Positions 56,168 to 64,000 of a stretch of 64,000 nucleotides of DNA are shown piece after piece. The stretch covers positions 620,001-684,000 of the forward strand of contig NW_024609944.1 in the NCBI RefSeq assembly GCF_016920785.2, read 5' to 3'. Every line of letters begins with the position of its first letter. The first letter of the stretch is position 1. Both the position numbers and the translations under genes were made by a program. The notes under the pieces were generated by a model that was not told where the DNA came from, searched no databases, and worked only from the letters and a program-made list of their open reading frames with translations. Origin of the DNA: Ixodes scapularis. Lineage: Eukaryota > Arthropoda > Arachnida > Ixodida > Ixodidae.

Positions 56168-56185
56168 TACTCAGTAGCTCAGTGG
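56168..56185 (+). tRNA. 5' end of a tRNA-like sequence, split by the Tx1-type LINE
   Basis: Seven bases (TACTCAG) followed by TAGCTCAGTGG, which fits tRNA positions 8-18 (A box, D-arm 5' strand). The last 13 bases, AGTAGCTCAGTGG at 56173-56185, recur at 61414-61426 where the tRNA-like body continues. Confidence 0.6.
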
Positions 56186-56309
56186 GATTCGTCGTTTGGC
56201 TTACGAAGCGAAGAGACATGTCACTATAAGCTCCGCCGGAGTGGTATCAACGGCTGCTGATAGCCATGGCGTCAAGGACGAACAATGCAACGAGGATTAT
56301 CGGATTGTC

Positions 56310-57269
56310 ATGCCCCCGATACCGACAGGCGAGTACCAACTGAACTCCTTTTTCCTGCATGCCGACACTGGAGCGAGACCATACAGTATTGAAGACTTCA
56401 AGGCCTGGTTAGAAAGCGCAGGGGTGCTCAAGGAGATAGCCGCGTGCGGGTCATTCCAGATGAACAACTTGTGGCTCGTGACGCTCAAGTCTGCCGCGGC
56501 CAAAGAGAAGTTAGCAGCCGTTAAAGCTTTCGAGACGAAAGGCAGGCGGTGCGTCATCATTGACCCGGAGAGGGCAGAGGTGCGCCTCAAGCTTCACTGG
56601 ATCCCATTTTACATGTCAGACGACTGTGTGAAAAAAGCTCTGAAGCCCTACGGCAAAGTCGAGGGAGCCTCCAGAGAAACCTGGCACGTGGGTGGATTCG
56701 AGGGAGTCCAGTTGACCACGAGGACTGTGAAGGTAACCCTGAAGGAGAACGTCACTGTCGAGCGCCTGCCTCATCAGCTCCGCCTCTCTGCCTCCTCGGC
56801 GCTGGTTCTAGCACAAGGACGAGCGCCACTCCGCCTTCGCTGCCGCAAGACCGGGCACATTCGGAAGGAATGTCGCGCGCCTCGCTGTGAGGGCTGCCGA
56901 CGCTACCGGCATACCCGAAGCGAATGTGCGAAGACGTACGCTGACGCGGCCCACGCCAACGTGGATGATGGCCTGGCGGAACACATCACGGACAAGGACG
57001 AGGCGGAAGCGGCGGCGGTAGAGGCCGGCAGAACCGACGCCGACCTCGAGCCTCGTGGTCAAGCTGGAACAGCAGCGAACACCTCAGCACAACCACAGGA
57101 GCCTCCGTCGGAAACGCAGACCCCGGTGGTCGTCGATCAGACGCAAGAAGTGGAGGGCAGCGAGCCTACTCGCCCCCGTCACCCCAGAAACCCGAAGGCA
57201 AGGATGACGACCTGCACCGGGTGTCATTTTAATTTGGCCAGTGCGCGGACTCCGACAATGGCAACGTAG
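56310..57269 (+). CDS. Tx1-type LINE ORF1 protein
   Basis: RNA-binding protein of the LINE particle. The open frame reaches back to 56196 but its first ATG is at 56310 (MPPIPTGEYQLNSFF); the segment before it reads through without an ATG, so the start may be 56310. Blocks RRCVIIDPERAEVRLKLHWI and LPHQLRLSA are followed by two zinc knuckles near 56830-56925. The second, CEGCRRYRHTRSEC, is a complete C-X2-C-X4-H-X4-C; in the first the leading Cys is Arg (RLRCRKTGHIRKEC), so it is probably impaired. An acidic Ala/Glu-rich and Pro-rich tail follows. The open frame is about 320 aa from that ATG. Confidence 0.8.
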   Translation: MPPIPTGEYQLNSFFLHADTGARPYSIEDFKAWLESAGVLKEIAACGSFQMNNLWLVTLKSAAAKEKLAAVKAFETKGRRCVIIDPERAEVRLKLHWIPFYMSDDCVKKALKPYGKVEGASRETWHVGGFEGVQLTTRTVKVTLKENVTVERLPHQLRLSASSALVLAQGRAPLRLRCRKTGHIRKECRAPRCEGCRRYRHTRSECAKTYADAAHANVDDGLAEHITDKDEAEAAAVEAGRTDADLEPRGQAGTAANTSAQPQEPPSETQTPVVVDQTQEVEGSEPTRPRHPRNPKARMTTCTGCHFNLASARTPTMAT

Positions 57270-57559
57270 CCATGCAAGTCGTGGCTAGCACCGTCAAGCG
57301 ACCCCTTCTGCCTGCGGACGCACAGGATGGCGACCGTCCAATGGGGCTTCAGGAGATGGTCCAGGACAGGTGGAAGATGGTCACGTCCAAGGGGGGCAAG
57401 CACCACGGAAGACCTCCGGCCCTGGCCGGAAACAACCGCGGTGAAGCCTCCGGCAAGGAGAGCTCCGCTTTGTGAGTGAGATTTTTTGTTGTTTTTTTTT
57501 CTCGTCAGACGGACATCACCGCTGCACGTTCTTGCCTTTCTTTTTTTAATTTTCACTAG

Positions 57560-58686
57560 ATGGCCCTCAGTTTGGCAACCCTTAACGTTCAAGCGTTAAA
57601 CTCGAGGAAGAAGCGATATCAGGCTGCAGCGCCTGTCATCCGACGCAAAGCCGGATTTTCTTGCAGGGCAGGAGAAAAAAATGGAAAGTGATAACGACAT
57701 TGTTGTCGCGATAAAGCCCTTTCTTTTTCATTACGAAGCGCGCGTTAGCCACGCGGTAGGTTTTTAGGCGGGATGTTTTCTTTTCTTGAAAGTCTGTTAA
57801 TCTTTTCGATCTACATGTGACTGTAGATGAACGGGGTCTCGTTTTATCTCGTGTGATTTTATTTTGGCAAATGTTCAGGGGCGGGTTTTTTGCGTCTATG
57901 CCCCGATGAATGCAGCGGACAGAGAACAGTTTTTTCCAGTTCCTAGCCAGTTACGTAGACTGTGAAAGATCAGTTGTACTGATGGGGGATTTCAACTGCG
58001 TTTGCGATGAACGCGACAAGTCCTCTCACACTAGAATAAGTGACAATAGCGTGAACCTCTTGAAAGATATGATAGTCTCTTGTGCCCTAGATGACGTGGG
58101 CACCTCGTGCTACCCACTGCACTGCTTGAAGTACACCCATTTCCAAGCTTCCTCCCATGCCCGTCTCGACCGCATTTATTTATCCTGCGACATGTTACAG
58201 CAAGCGCATGAATATGGTCACAAATGAAGGCGACGAGAAGGCGAACAGTGAACTGAAAATAAAGGTTTAATGGGCGAACTTGTGCCAACCAAAAATAAGT
58301 AACGAAAGAGCGTCGAGGCAGCAGAAAAGCACGCGGCGAATCGGCGGCAAAACAGAGAGCGCGAGCGAGACTGAGACTGACTCGACAAGGTCGCGGGCAG
58401 CTGCTTATCTACCGTGCGTCACTATCTCGAAAGTTCGGCAAAGAAGGTTCGAGCGTCGCGCGCTCGGGGCGAGGATGAACTGGCACTTTCGAGAATAACA
58501 AAGCAGAGGTAAAGTAACGTCTGCTGCGAGAATGACCGGGAATCTTCTAGAAGACCGTGACCAAGCGTTGCCTTCTCGGCTCTGCGGGCGGCAATATGAC
58601 GTCCAATTAATATTTTTCACTGACCACGTCCTGGTAACCGTTAAAATAGGAAAAAGGAAAGCGCAGCCTCAAAGTTTCAGTGGCAC
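57560..58686 (+). pseudogene. Tx1-type LINE ORF2: AP endonuclease, broken
   Basis: Starts at ATG 57560 with MALSLATLNVQALNSRKKRY, the usual first strand. After a frame change: FCVYAPMNAADREQFF (about 57885-57935), VVLMGDFNCVCDERDKSS (57976-58029) with the Asp-Asn pair, and RLDRIYLSCDMLQQ (58165-58206). A solo LTR cuts in at 58216; after it TDHVLVTVKIGKRK (58621 on), the SDH-type catalytic His block, closes the domain in the same frame. At least two frameshifts near 57680 and 57930 break the 5' part. Confidence 0.8.
58216..58593 (-). repeat. Solo LTR of the gypsy family seen at 3071-3429
   Basis: About 378 bp, same family and orientation as the LTR at 3071-3429 (shared GGCGAACTTGTGCC, GACTGACTCGACAAGGTCGC, GTCACTATCTCGAA and others). 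AATATG occurs at 58211-58216 and 58593-58598, leaving a 4-6 bp target duplication. Without it the endonuclease frame is continuous. A perfect three-unit heat-shock element GAATCTTCTAGAA lies at 58540-58552. It formed by recombination between the two LTRs of a full element. Confidence 0.88.
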
Positions 58687-58689
58687 CTT

Positions 58690-60186
58690 TGGAAAATGAA
58701 TAAAACCCTACTAAAGGATGAACAGTTTATTGACACTCTTACCGAACTGTTGCAGCATATGAGCGAAACGGAGGGGGAGTTAAACGAGGCGTGGGAGCTT
58801 TTTAAAGAGGAAGTTAAATTGGCAGGCGATCGAAAGGTCTAGCAACATTCAGTTCCAACGCAAAGAGCGTGAAAAACATCTAAAACATCACCTAGATGCA
58901 CTTCACAAATTAGAAAACCAAAACCCTGGAACAAGCGTGCGTGATATTTGGAACATTAAGCCAGAACTAGAGAAATTATACCTGGAGAAGTACAGAGGAG
59001 CTGTTATACGCTCACGGTCTGAGAAATAACTTTTGGGAGAACAACCCACCAAGCGGGCCTTGTCCAACGAAAAGAGGTACGCTTTGGCGAAGGAGATTCG
59101 TGAAATAGATTTCAACAAAACAACAAGTATTGACCAAAAAACAATTCAGCAATGCTTTGTCAATTATTGCGCTAAGCTTTTTGGCGAAAAGCCGACTCCC
59201 AAAGGTTTCGCAGAACTCGATAATTATCTTACGTTCATGCCTCAGCTAAGCGAGGACAAGAGAACATGGCTGGAAGGGGACAACACCGTAGGAGAGGCTG
59301 AAAAGCTATAGATTTGCTAGCACGACAGAAGACGCCGGGGTCGGATGGTCTCTGCGCAGAATGTTTTCAAACCCTTAAAACATCTGTCAGCCCTTTGCGA
59401 CTTTCAATAGTTCAAGAAGCATACACAAAGCACAGATTACCTCACTCATTTGCAGAAGCTCACACCATCTTTATCCTGAAATCAGATGACATGGTCACAA
59501 GACGCAGTGTAACAGGCTACCGGCCTATCTCTCTATGTAATGCAAATTATAAGATTTTTACCAAAGTACTCACTCGCCGTCTACAGGTTGTTATCCGCTA
59601 CCTTGTCGGCGACCACCAAACGTGTGGTATGCAAGGGAGGTCCATACAAACCAACATACACGTCGCAAGGAGCATTCTGGAAACAGTAGGGAGAGGCCGC
59701 GTAGCTATATTTCAGTTGGATATTGAAAAAGCCTTTGATAAAATGCGCCATGGCGTTCTGATGCAGATTTTGTCTCACGTAAATGTCGGGGACATTATTT
59801 TGAGGGACGTGACAACGGATTATAAAAACTGTAAGACGAGGCTGATAATAAATAATTGTTTATCAGAACGCATGGGAGTACAAACATCAGTGCGGCAGGG
59901 CTGTCCTTTGTCGCCGTTACTCTTTTCGCTCTACCTAGAAACTTTCTGCTTGAAAGTTGCAGCTTGCAGAGGCATCCGAGGCTTCACCCTAAACGCGGTC
60001 CAAGTAAAGGTGTCAGCGTATGCTGATGATGTTGCGATTTTTTGCTCTGACAAAGAAAGCACAATGGAAACCGCGCGGATAAAAAGAGAGTTATGTGATG
60101 TCACTGGGCCGCAGTTAATTGGGCAAAATGTTGCGGGTTCTGGCACGGGAATTGGGTCTCAATACCTCAGTCTTTTGCAGGCATAA
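58690..60186 (+). pseudogene. Tx1-type LINE ORF2: reverse transcriptase, broken
   Basis: The linker runs from about 58690 with KRALSNEKRYALAKEIREID at 59054. RT is nearly whole in one open stretch, 59314-60186: KTPGSDGLCAECFQ, GYRPISLCNANYKIFTKVLT (59515-59575), GRSIQTNIH, FQLDIEKAFDKM (59710-59745), VRQGCPLSPLLFSLYLETF (59889-59945) and the catalytic YADD at 60019-60030, all intact. Stops at 59026 and 59308 separate it from the linker. Reverse transcription is the expected function; this copy cannot make the full protein. Confidence 0.88.
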
Positions 60187-61160
60187 GTTGGATGGACACC
60201 CCGAGCACCTATCTCGGGGTGGCGTTACAACACTACAAAAATAGCACGCCATATTGGGTCAAAATTCTAGGGGATTTAAAATCAATGGCAACCTCGTGGG
60301 CAAACCGTAACATATAGATGTTTACCCATGCCACAGTGTGCAACATTTTTCTCGTCGCAAAACGTTGGTACGTGTCGCAGGTTCCGGCATGCAAGCGTAC
60401 GAGCATACAAACGTTCCACCGAATATTCGGCACTTTTGTCTGGAATTCTAGCTGGGAGAGTACGCGGTGGGACAACCATTTCCGCCGCGTCAAAGCCGGT
60501 GGACTGGGACTCACACACTTGTTTGTGAGACAAATTGTCTTACGTTTCGCCTTTCTTCGAGACCAGACCCATCCTTTCTTGCGAACTGTTATCCAAATTA
60601 AACTGGTGAACGCACTGCCCTCTATGTTAGTGACAAGTGACTGTGGTGAACCTTTGAGTCTTCTTGGTTTTCTGAAAGAAGTGAGAGATGCTGCCTCCTT
60701 TTTACTAACACGATTTTCTATAAAGTACCTAGAAAGCGTAAAGAAAAAGAGATTGTCGCGAAATTTGATTGAAATGTTTTTTCCTGCGCCAATGTATTGC
60801 ACTGTTTGCAGCCATTGTCCAGGGCAAAACGTATTGTGTCGCGTAAAAGAATGCGTGTCCCTCCCGCAGTCAGGTAATTTTTCTTCAAACTACATAGTGG
60901 AACTTAACCTGTCAAGCCGTGGTTGAGGGAAAGTGGGTTTTTGTTCCCTTGTCGGTTGACTGCCTTTTGTGCAAGGCACCAAAAACAACCGAACACATGT
61001 TTATTCATTGTTGGGACGCGGTGTTTTTGCGGGACATTCTACAGAAGACGTTGAAAAAGGATCTGACTATAACCCATGAAACGTTTAGTTTGTTGCCAGT
61101 CAAAGAAGTAGACGCGGTTCCTTATGATTCATTCATGGTACTTGGCCTTTTTAGTTGGTG
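60187..61160 (+). pseudogene. Tx1-type LINE ORF2: C-terminal domain with CCHC motif
   Basis: After a frameshift near 60180: STYLGVALQHYKNSTPYWV (about 60203), the open stretch 60318-60926 (FVWNSSWESTRWDNHF, RVKAGGLGLTHLF), and 60919-61161 with CLLCKAPKTTEHMFIHC (60962-61012), a C-X2-C-X7-H-X4-C motif common in this LINE group. A stop at about 60316 and a frame change at 60920 break it. The role is thought to be nucleic-acid binding. Confidence 0.8.
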
Positions 61161-61395
61161 AAAAACACGGATGGAATTGCATCATGCAAACCTGCACATT
61201 AAACCTGCGCGGTTTCATTTTATTGCTTTGGCAACGCAGGGACAGTCCGTATACTGCAGGTCTCCCGCCACTACGCCCGACTGGGCGCACTTGTTTGAGT
61301 CGCTCAAAAATATGAAGGAATTTCAGTTAGCACACAGGTTGTTGGGCGGTTTGTGTGTGTATGGACTTAGCATTCATATGCTGCTTTCTGCCTTC

Positions 61396-61410
61396 AATAA
61401 AGAAAAAAAA
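61396..61410 (+). terminator. LINE 3' end: AATAAA and A run
   Basis: AATAAAGAAAAAAAA precedes the right target duplication by a few bases, as expected for a LINE that ends at its poly(A). Confidence 0.75.
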
Positions 61411-61413
61411 AGA

Positions 61414-61490
61414 AGTAGCTCAGTGGATTGGAGCGCCAGTTTCCTGAACCGGTAGGGGAGCTGTAATGGAGAGTTCGAATCCACTTGACC
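61414..61490 (+). tRNA. tRNA-like sequence (3' side of the LINE insertion)
   Basis: TAGCTCAGTGG (A box) with GCTC...GAGC D stem, an anticodon-stem-like CCAGT-TTCCTGA-ACCGG, an extra-long variable region and GTTCGAATCC (61472-61481) as B box. T and acceptor stems pair poorly, so it is a tRNA pseudogene or the head of a tRNA-derived SINE. Confidence 0.6.
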
Positions 61491-62228
61491 TTTGTATATA
61501 TGCATATATATATATATATAGGGTGGTTCAAGTCACCAGGCTCGATCTAAAATGGACCGTAAAAATCAACGCCTGCACGTACACTCTAAGAAAGGAGGGG
61601 AGTTCGAGGGAGTTAGACGGCGTGACAACCCCCACAGCGTGGGCTAGCACCCCTTCGGAAGGAATATCCTCTCTCAGATAGAAGGAGCGAGCAAGGGGAA
61701 AGAGAATAGGGTGCTACAAGAGTCCCCTGGGGATTCGAAAGGATTATGGGAAGGGGAAGCCTGCCCTCGGGACAGGCTTCCTTTGCGAAGGGGTAAAGTG
61801 GATGACTAGCCTTGAGAAAGTTAAATCCGATCCTGGAGTTTATGTTTTTACTTTACTTCTTTTTTTCTTTTTTGCTTCACAGATTCTTTGAAATTGCTGA
61901 CGTATCCTTTTTGTTCGTTTTTCTTTTTTACGTTTTCCTATTTACTTCCAAGTTCAAAAAGTTACCTGACTGTTTCATAGAGGGCGCTGGCGGGCAGGTC
62001 AACGTAAAGCCCCTTGATAAAAGCATTTTTTACAAGTACCGCCAACCATTGTTGTGGAAGCGCTCGAGACACGCGCCATGAGCGGGTGCTCCGCTCAAGG
62101 CCCGCTCATTTCAGTGCTGCGCCGCCATTTGCTTCCAAGGGCCGCTCGGGACATGGGCCTCGCGCACTCGCGCATTTGACGCTACTTGCAAGACAAGCGC
62201 AAACACATAGAGGGGTTTTAGGTCAACG
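61491..62228. other. Unassigned region
   Basis: A short (TA)n tract at about 61495-61520; no gene recognised. Confidence 0.4.
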
Positions 62229-62230
62229 TA

Positions 62231-62519
62231 GAGTTCCTGTATAGGGTCCCTACGGGAGCCAGAGTTGCGCGTTCATGCATGGCATGTGGATAGAGCTCCT
62301 CACGTGACTGAATTCGGCGAATAGCAGCGTCGCGCGTTCGAGGCGCGCTCAAAAGCCAGGGAACGTACGCCGGGGCGCGTGCAACGTCTTCTTTGCTGCA
62401 CGACACTTGATACGGCTCCTCACGTGATCGGATCTCGGCGAATAGCGGCGAAGGCGGCACGCGGCACGTGGAATCAAAGGCGCAACTCTGGCTCCTGTAG
62501 GGAGCCTATACAGGAACTC
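62231..62519. mobile_element. MITE with TA target duplication, 289 bp
   Basis: GAGTTCCTGTATAGGGTCCC and GGGAGCCAGAGTTGCGC at the left match the complement of the right end (GCGCAACTCTGGCTCC, CCTATACAGGAACTC). TA lies on both sides (62229-62230, 62520-62521), as in Tc1/mariner-derived MITEs. A second inverted or direct pair, CTCCTCACGTGA(C/T)...TCGGCGAATAGC, occurs at 62295-62330 and 62416-62450. Confidence 0.88.
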
Positions 62520-62521
62520 TA

Positions 62522-64000
62522 GATCGACAAACCGACACACCATGCCGTGGCTTACATTTTGCGAGATCGAGTTTTTACAAGCTTACGGTTGAGCATGTAA
62601 CCTTCAAATGAGGTTTAGATTGGTCTTGTTTACGCTTCTGATACAAATGTCTTTGTCGCTGGTCTGATCCAGTAAGATAGAGGACACAAACCAATGTGAG
62701 ACAATCTGGGTAGCTAAAACGATAATAAAAATATCTCGCCATTAATTTGTTTAGTGGTGGGAGACACTGAAAGGTGCATTCCGGTGACAACCAGTCTAGT
62801 CAGCTGCACGCGCTGGCGACCGAAAAACTTTTAACTTAGGAAATATATAGCAAAGAGATAAAATCGTGGAGAAAGCGTGAGGACAGCATTTATTCTAGAT
62901 TTGAAGTTCCGCGGGCACGACGTTTTTGCGAACTCTCGAAGCTTACCCGATATTAATTTATGCCGCGTTTTATATATCGTACAAATAAATTGTCAAATAA
63001 AAAGCCCGCGACCATACTCATTCAAAACACAACTTTTCACAAAGTTTTTGTTACACAGCGCCCTACCTCGCCCAACCGAAGTTATTAGTGCTGAGGAGTC
63101 AGGACATCGTCGGAATTTTTCACTTGGTATAATGACCCTCTCTGTTCGCGTTAGGATATTTTAGCGTAAAAACTTCTGGGAGCCATCCTTTTTTATTTTG
63201 TCAGTTTGAGACGTTTCTTGACTGCTTCATGTACGGCGCTGACGCACTGCCTGGTGGGCCGAGACGCCATTCCGTATATTACATTTTGTGTGTTCCAGTT
63301 TCGACAAGCTCACAGCCCTGGCGTAAACTGCGAACGGATTTTAGGTCGTTTTCGTTTATTATGTCCCTGTTATACGAGGGTTCCGACCGGATAGAGGTAA
63401 CATTACAACGTGAGACGGGCTGGGCGGTGGATCGAAGACAAGAATATTTAAAGGGGCGATGGAATGGTTTTAATGCTGAAGGAATTCGCAGCTTGTAATT
63501 GTTGTATCGTTTATCTTAAAAAAAAAAAGATAGAAATCACGTCTATTTTTTTAAATAAATATCGCGATTCCGTTTCGTAAAATGTTGTAATGTCTTGTAA
63601 AATTACAGAGCGTAGTTCTCTTTTAGTAAAAAATAGGGCCAAGAAACTTGCCAGGGTCTACGTCGGGCGCTGACCCAGAAGACCAAGTCCAATAGCGGGC
63701 TGTGTTTGCCGTTCGTGTTGATAGATGGCGTCGGGAGCAGCGTCTGAAGGCGCAGCCGACCAGCGAAAGATAGCAGACGACACGCAGACGAAATCCATTG
63801 GCAGCAAAAGCGCCGCCGTAGAGCAGACGCGTTTTTTTTTTTTGGTTTTATTGTTTGCATTTATTTTTTAACCGAAGGTACATCTCAAAAAGATTATATT
63901 CGTTTTAAGAAACCACGGTGGTTGCGAGCCCTCGTGATTAGGAGGTAGCGCCATCGATCAATACGAACGCCAAACATACCCCGCTACTAGACCCCCTCGT
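62522..64000. other. Unassigned region to the right edge
   Basis: No gene recognised. An A run lies near 63520 and a T run at 63831-63843. Confidence 0.4.

Larger units (their letters stand above)
56186..61413 (+). mobile_element. Tx1/L1-type LINE, nearly full length, in a tRNA-like target
   Basis: Contains ORF1 with zinc knuckles (56196-57269), ORF2 with AP endonuclease (57560-58686), RT (58690-60186) and a C-terminal zinc motif (60187-61160), and a 3' end with AATAAA and an A run (61396-61410). It is flanked by a 13-bp duplication of AGTAGCTCAGTGG. A 378-bp solo LTR sits in the endonuclease. ORF2 has several frameshifts, so the copy is inactive. Domain set and the CCHC near the C-terminus fit the Tx1/L1 group; the clade is not proven without a tree. 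Confidence 0.85.

Noticed and set aside
61414..61490. Working tRNA gene
   Set aside because: T and acceptor stems pair poorly and the variable region is too long; A and B boxes alone fit a pseudogene or SINE head.

Overview
This is a eukaryotic, almost certainly animal, intergenic window built nearly entirely of transposable elements, their wrecks and repeat arrays. I find no host gene that I can support. The mix (Ty3/gypsy, CR1/L2-type LINEs, a Tx1/L1-type LINE, Penelope-like elements with GIY-YIG endonucleases, many foldback MITEs, tRNA-derived SINEs) fits a large arthropod genome. The Tx1-type ORF1 resembles proteins I associate with ixodid ticks, but that species call is inference. Layout: 1-3429 is the 5' end of a Ty3/gypsy element on the minus strand (LTR, primer site, gag, and pol running off the left edge) with intact reading frames and a well-formed -1 frameshift signal. 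4440-9260 is a decayed CR1/L2-type LINE (LINE-1) carrying four MITE insertions. 9490-14850 holds a large palindromic MITE and unassigned AT-rich DNA. 14860-19690 is a second CR1/L2-type LINE (LINE-2), split at 16404-18587 by a head-to-head inverted dimer of a Penelope-like element flanked by a 9-bp target duplication. 19829-21009 holds a foldback MITE and a gypsy integrase tail. 21667-22857 is the 5' part of a third LINE with repeated 5'UTR monomers and a degenerate 2A-like motif. 22862-23790 and 28980-30165 are 145-bp and 104-bp tandem arrays. 30180-44322 is a mosaic of five duplicated blocks (A-E) made of minisatellite-filled elements whose ends share a CCCAGGCAGCAC-like terminus, plus foldbacks and one SINE with clean target duplication. 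44525-51670 holds three more CR1/L2-type LINEs on both strands, one of them split by a second Penelope-like element with an 11-bp target duplication. 53990-56165 holds MITEs and unassigned DNA. 56186-61413 is a nearly full-length Tx1/L1-type LINE inserted in the D-loop of a tRNA-like sequence and itself interrupted by a solo LTR of the gypsy family seen at the left edge. 62231-62519 is a TA-flanked MITE. The elements are nested, so insertion order can be read: LINE frames are restored exactly when younger insertions are removed at their target duplications (Penelope dimer in LINE-2, Penelope RT element in LINE-4, solo LTR in the Tx1-type LINE). The most unusual items are the inverted Penelope dimer, the repeated use of a tRNA D-loop as LINE target, the gypsy frameshift signal, and the minisatellite-carrying TIR family.
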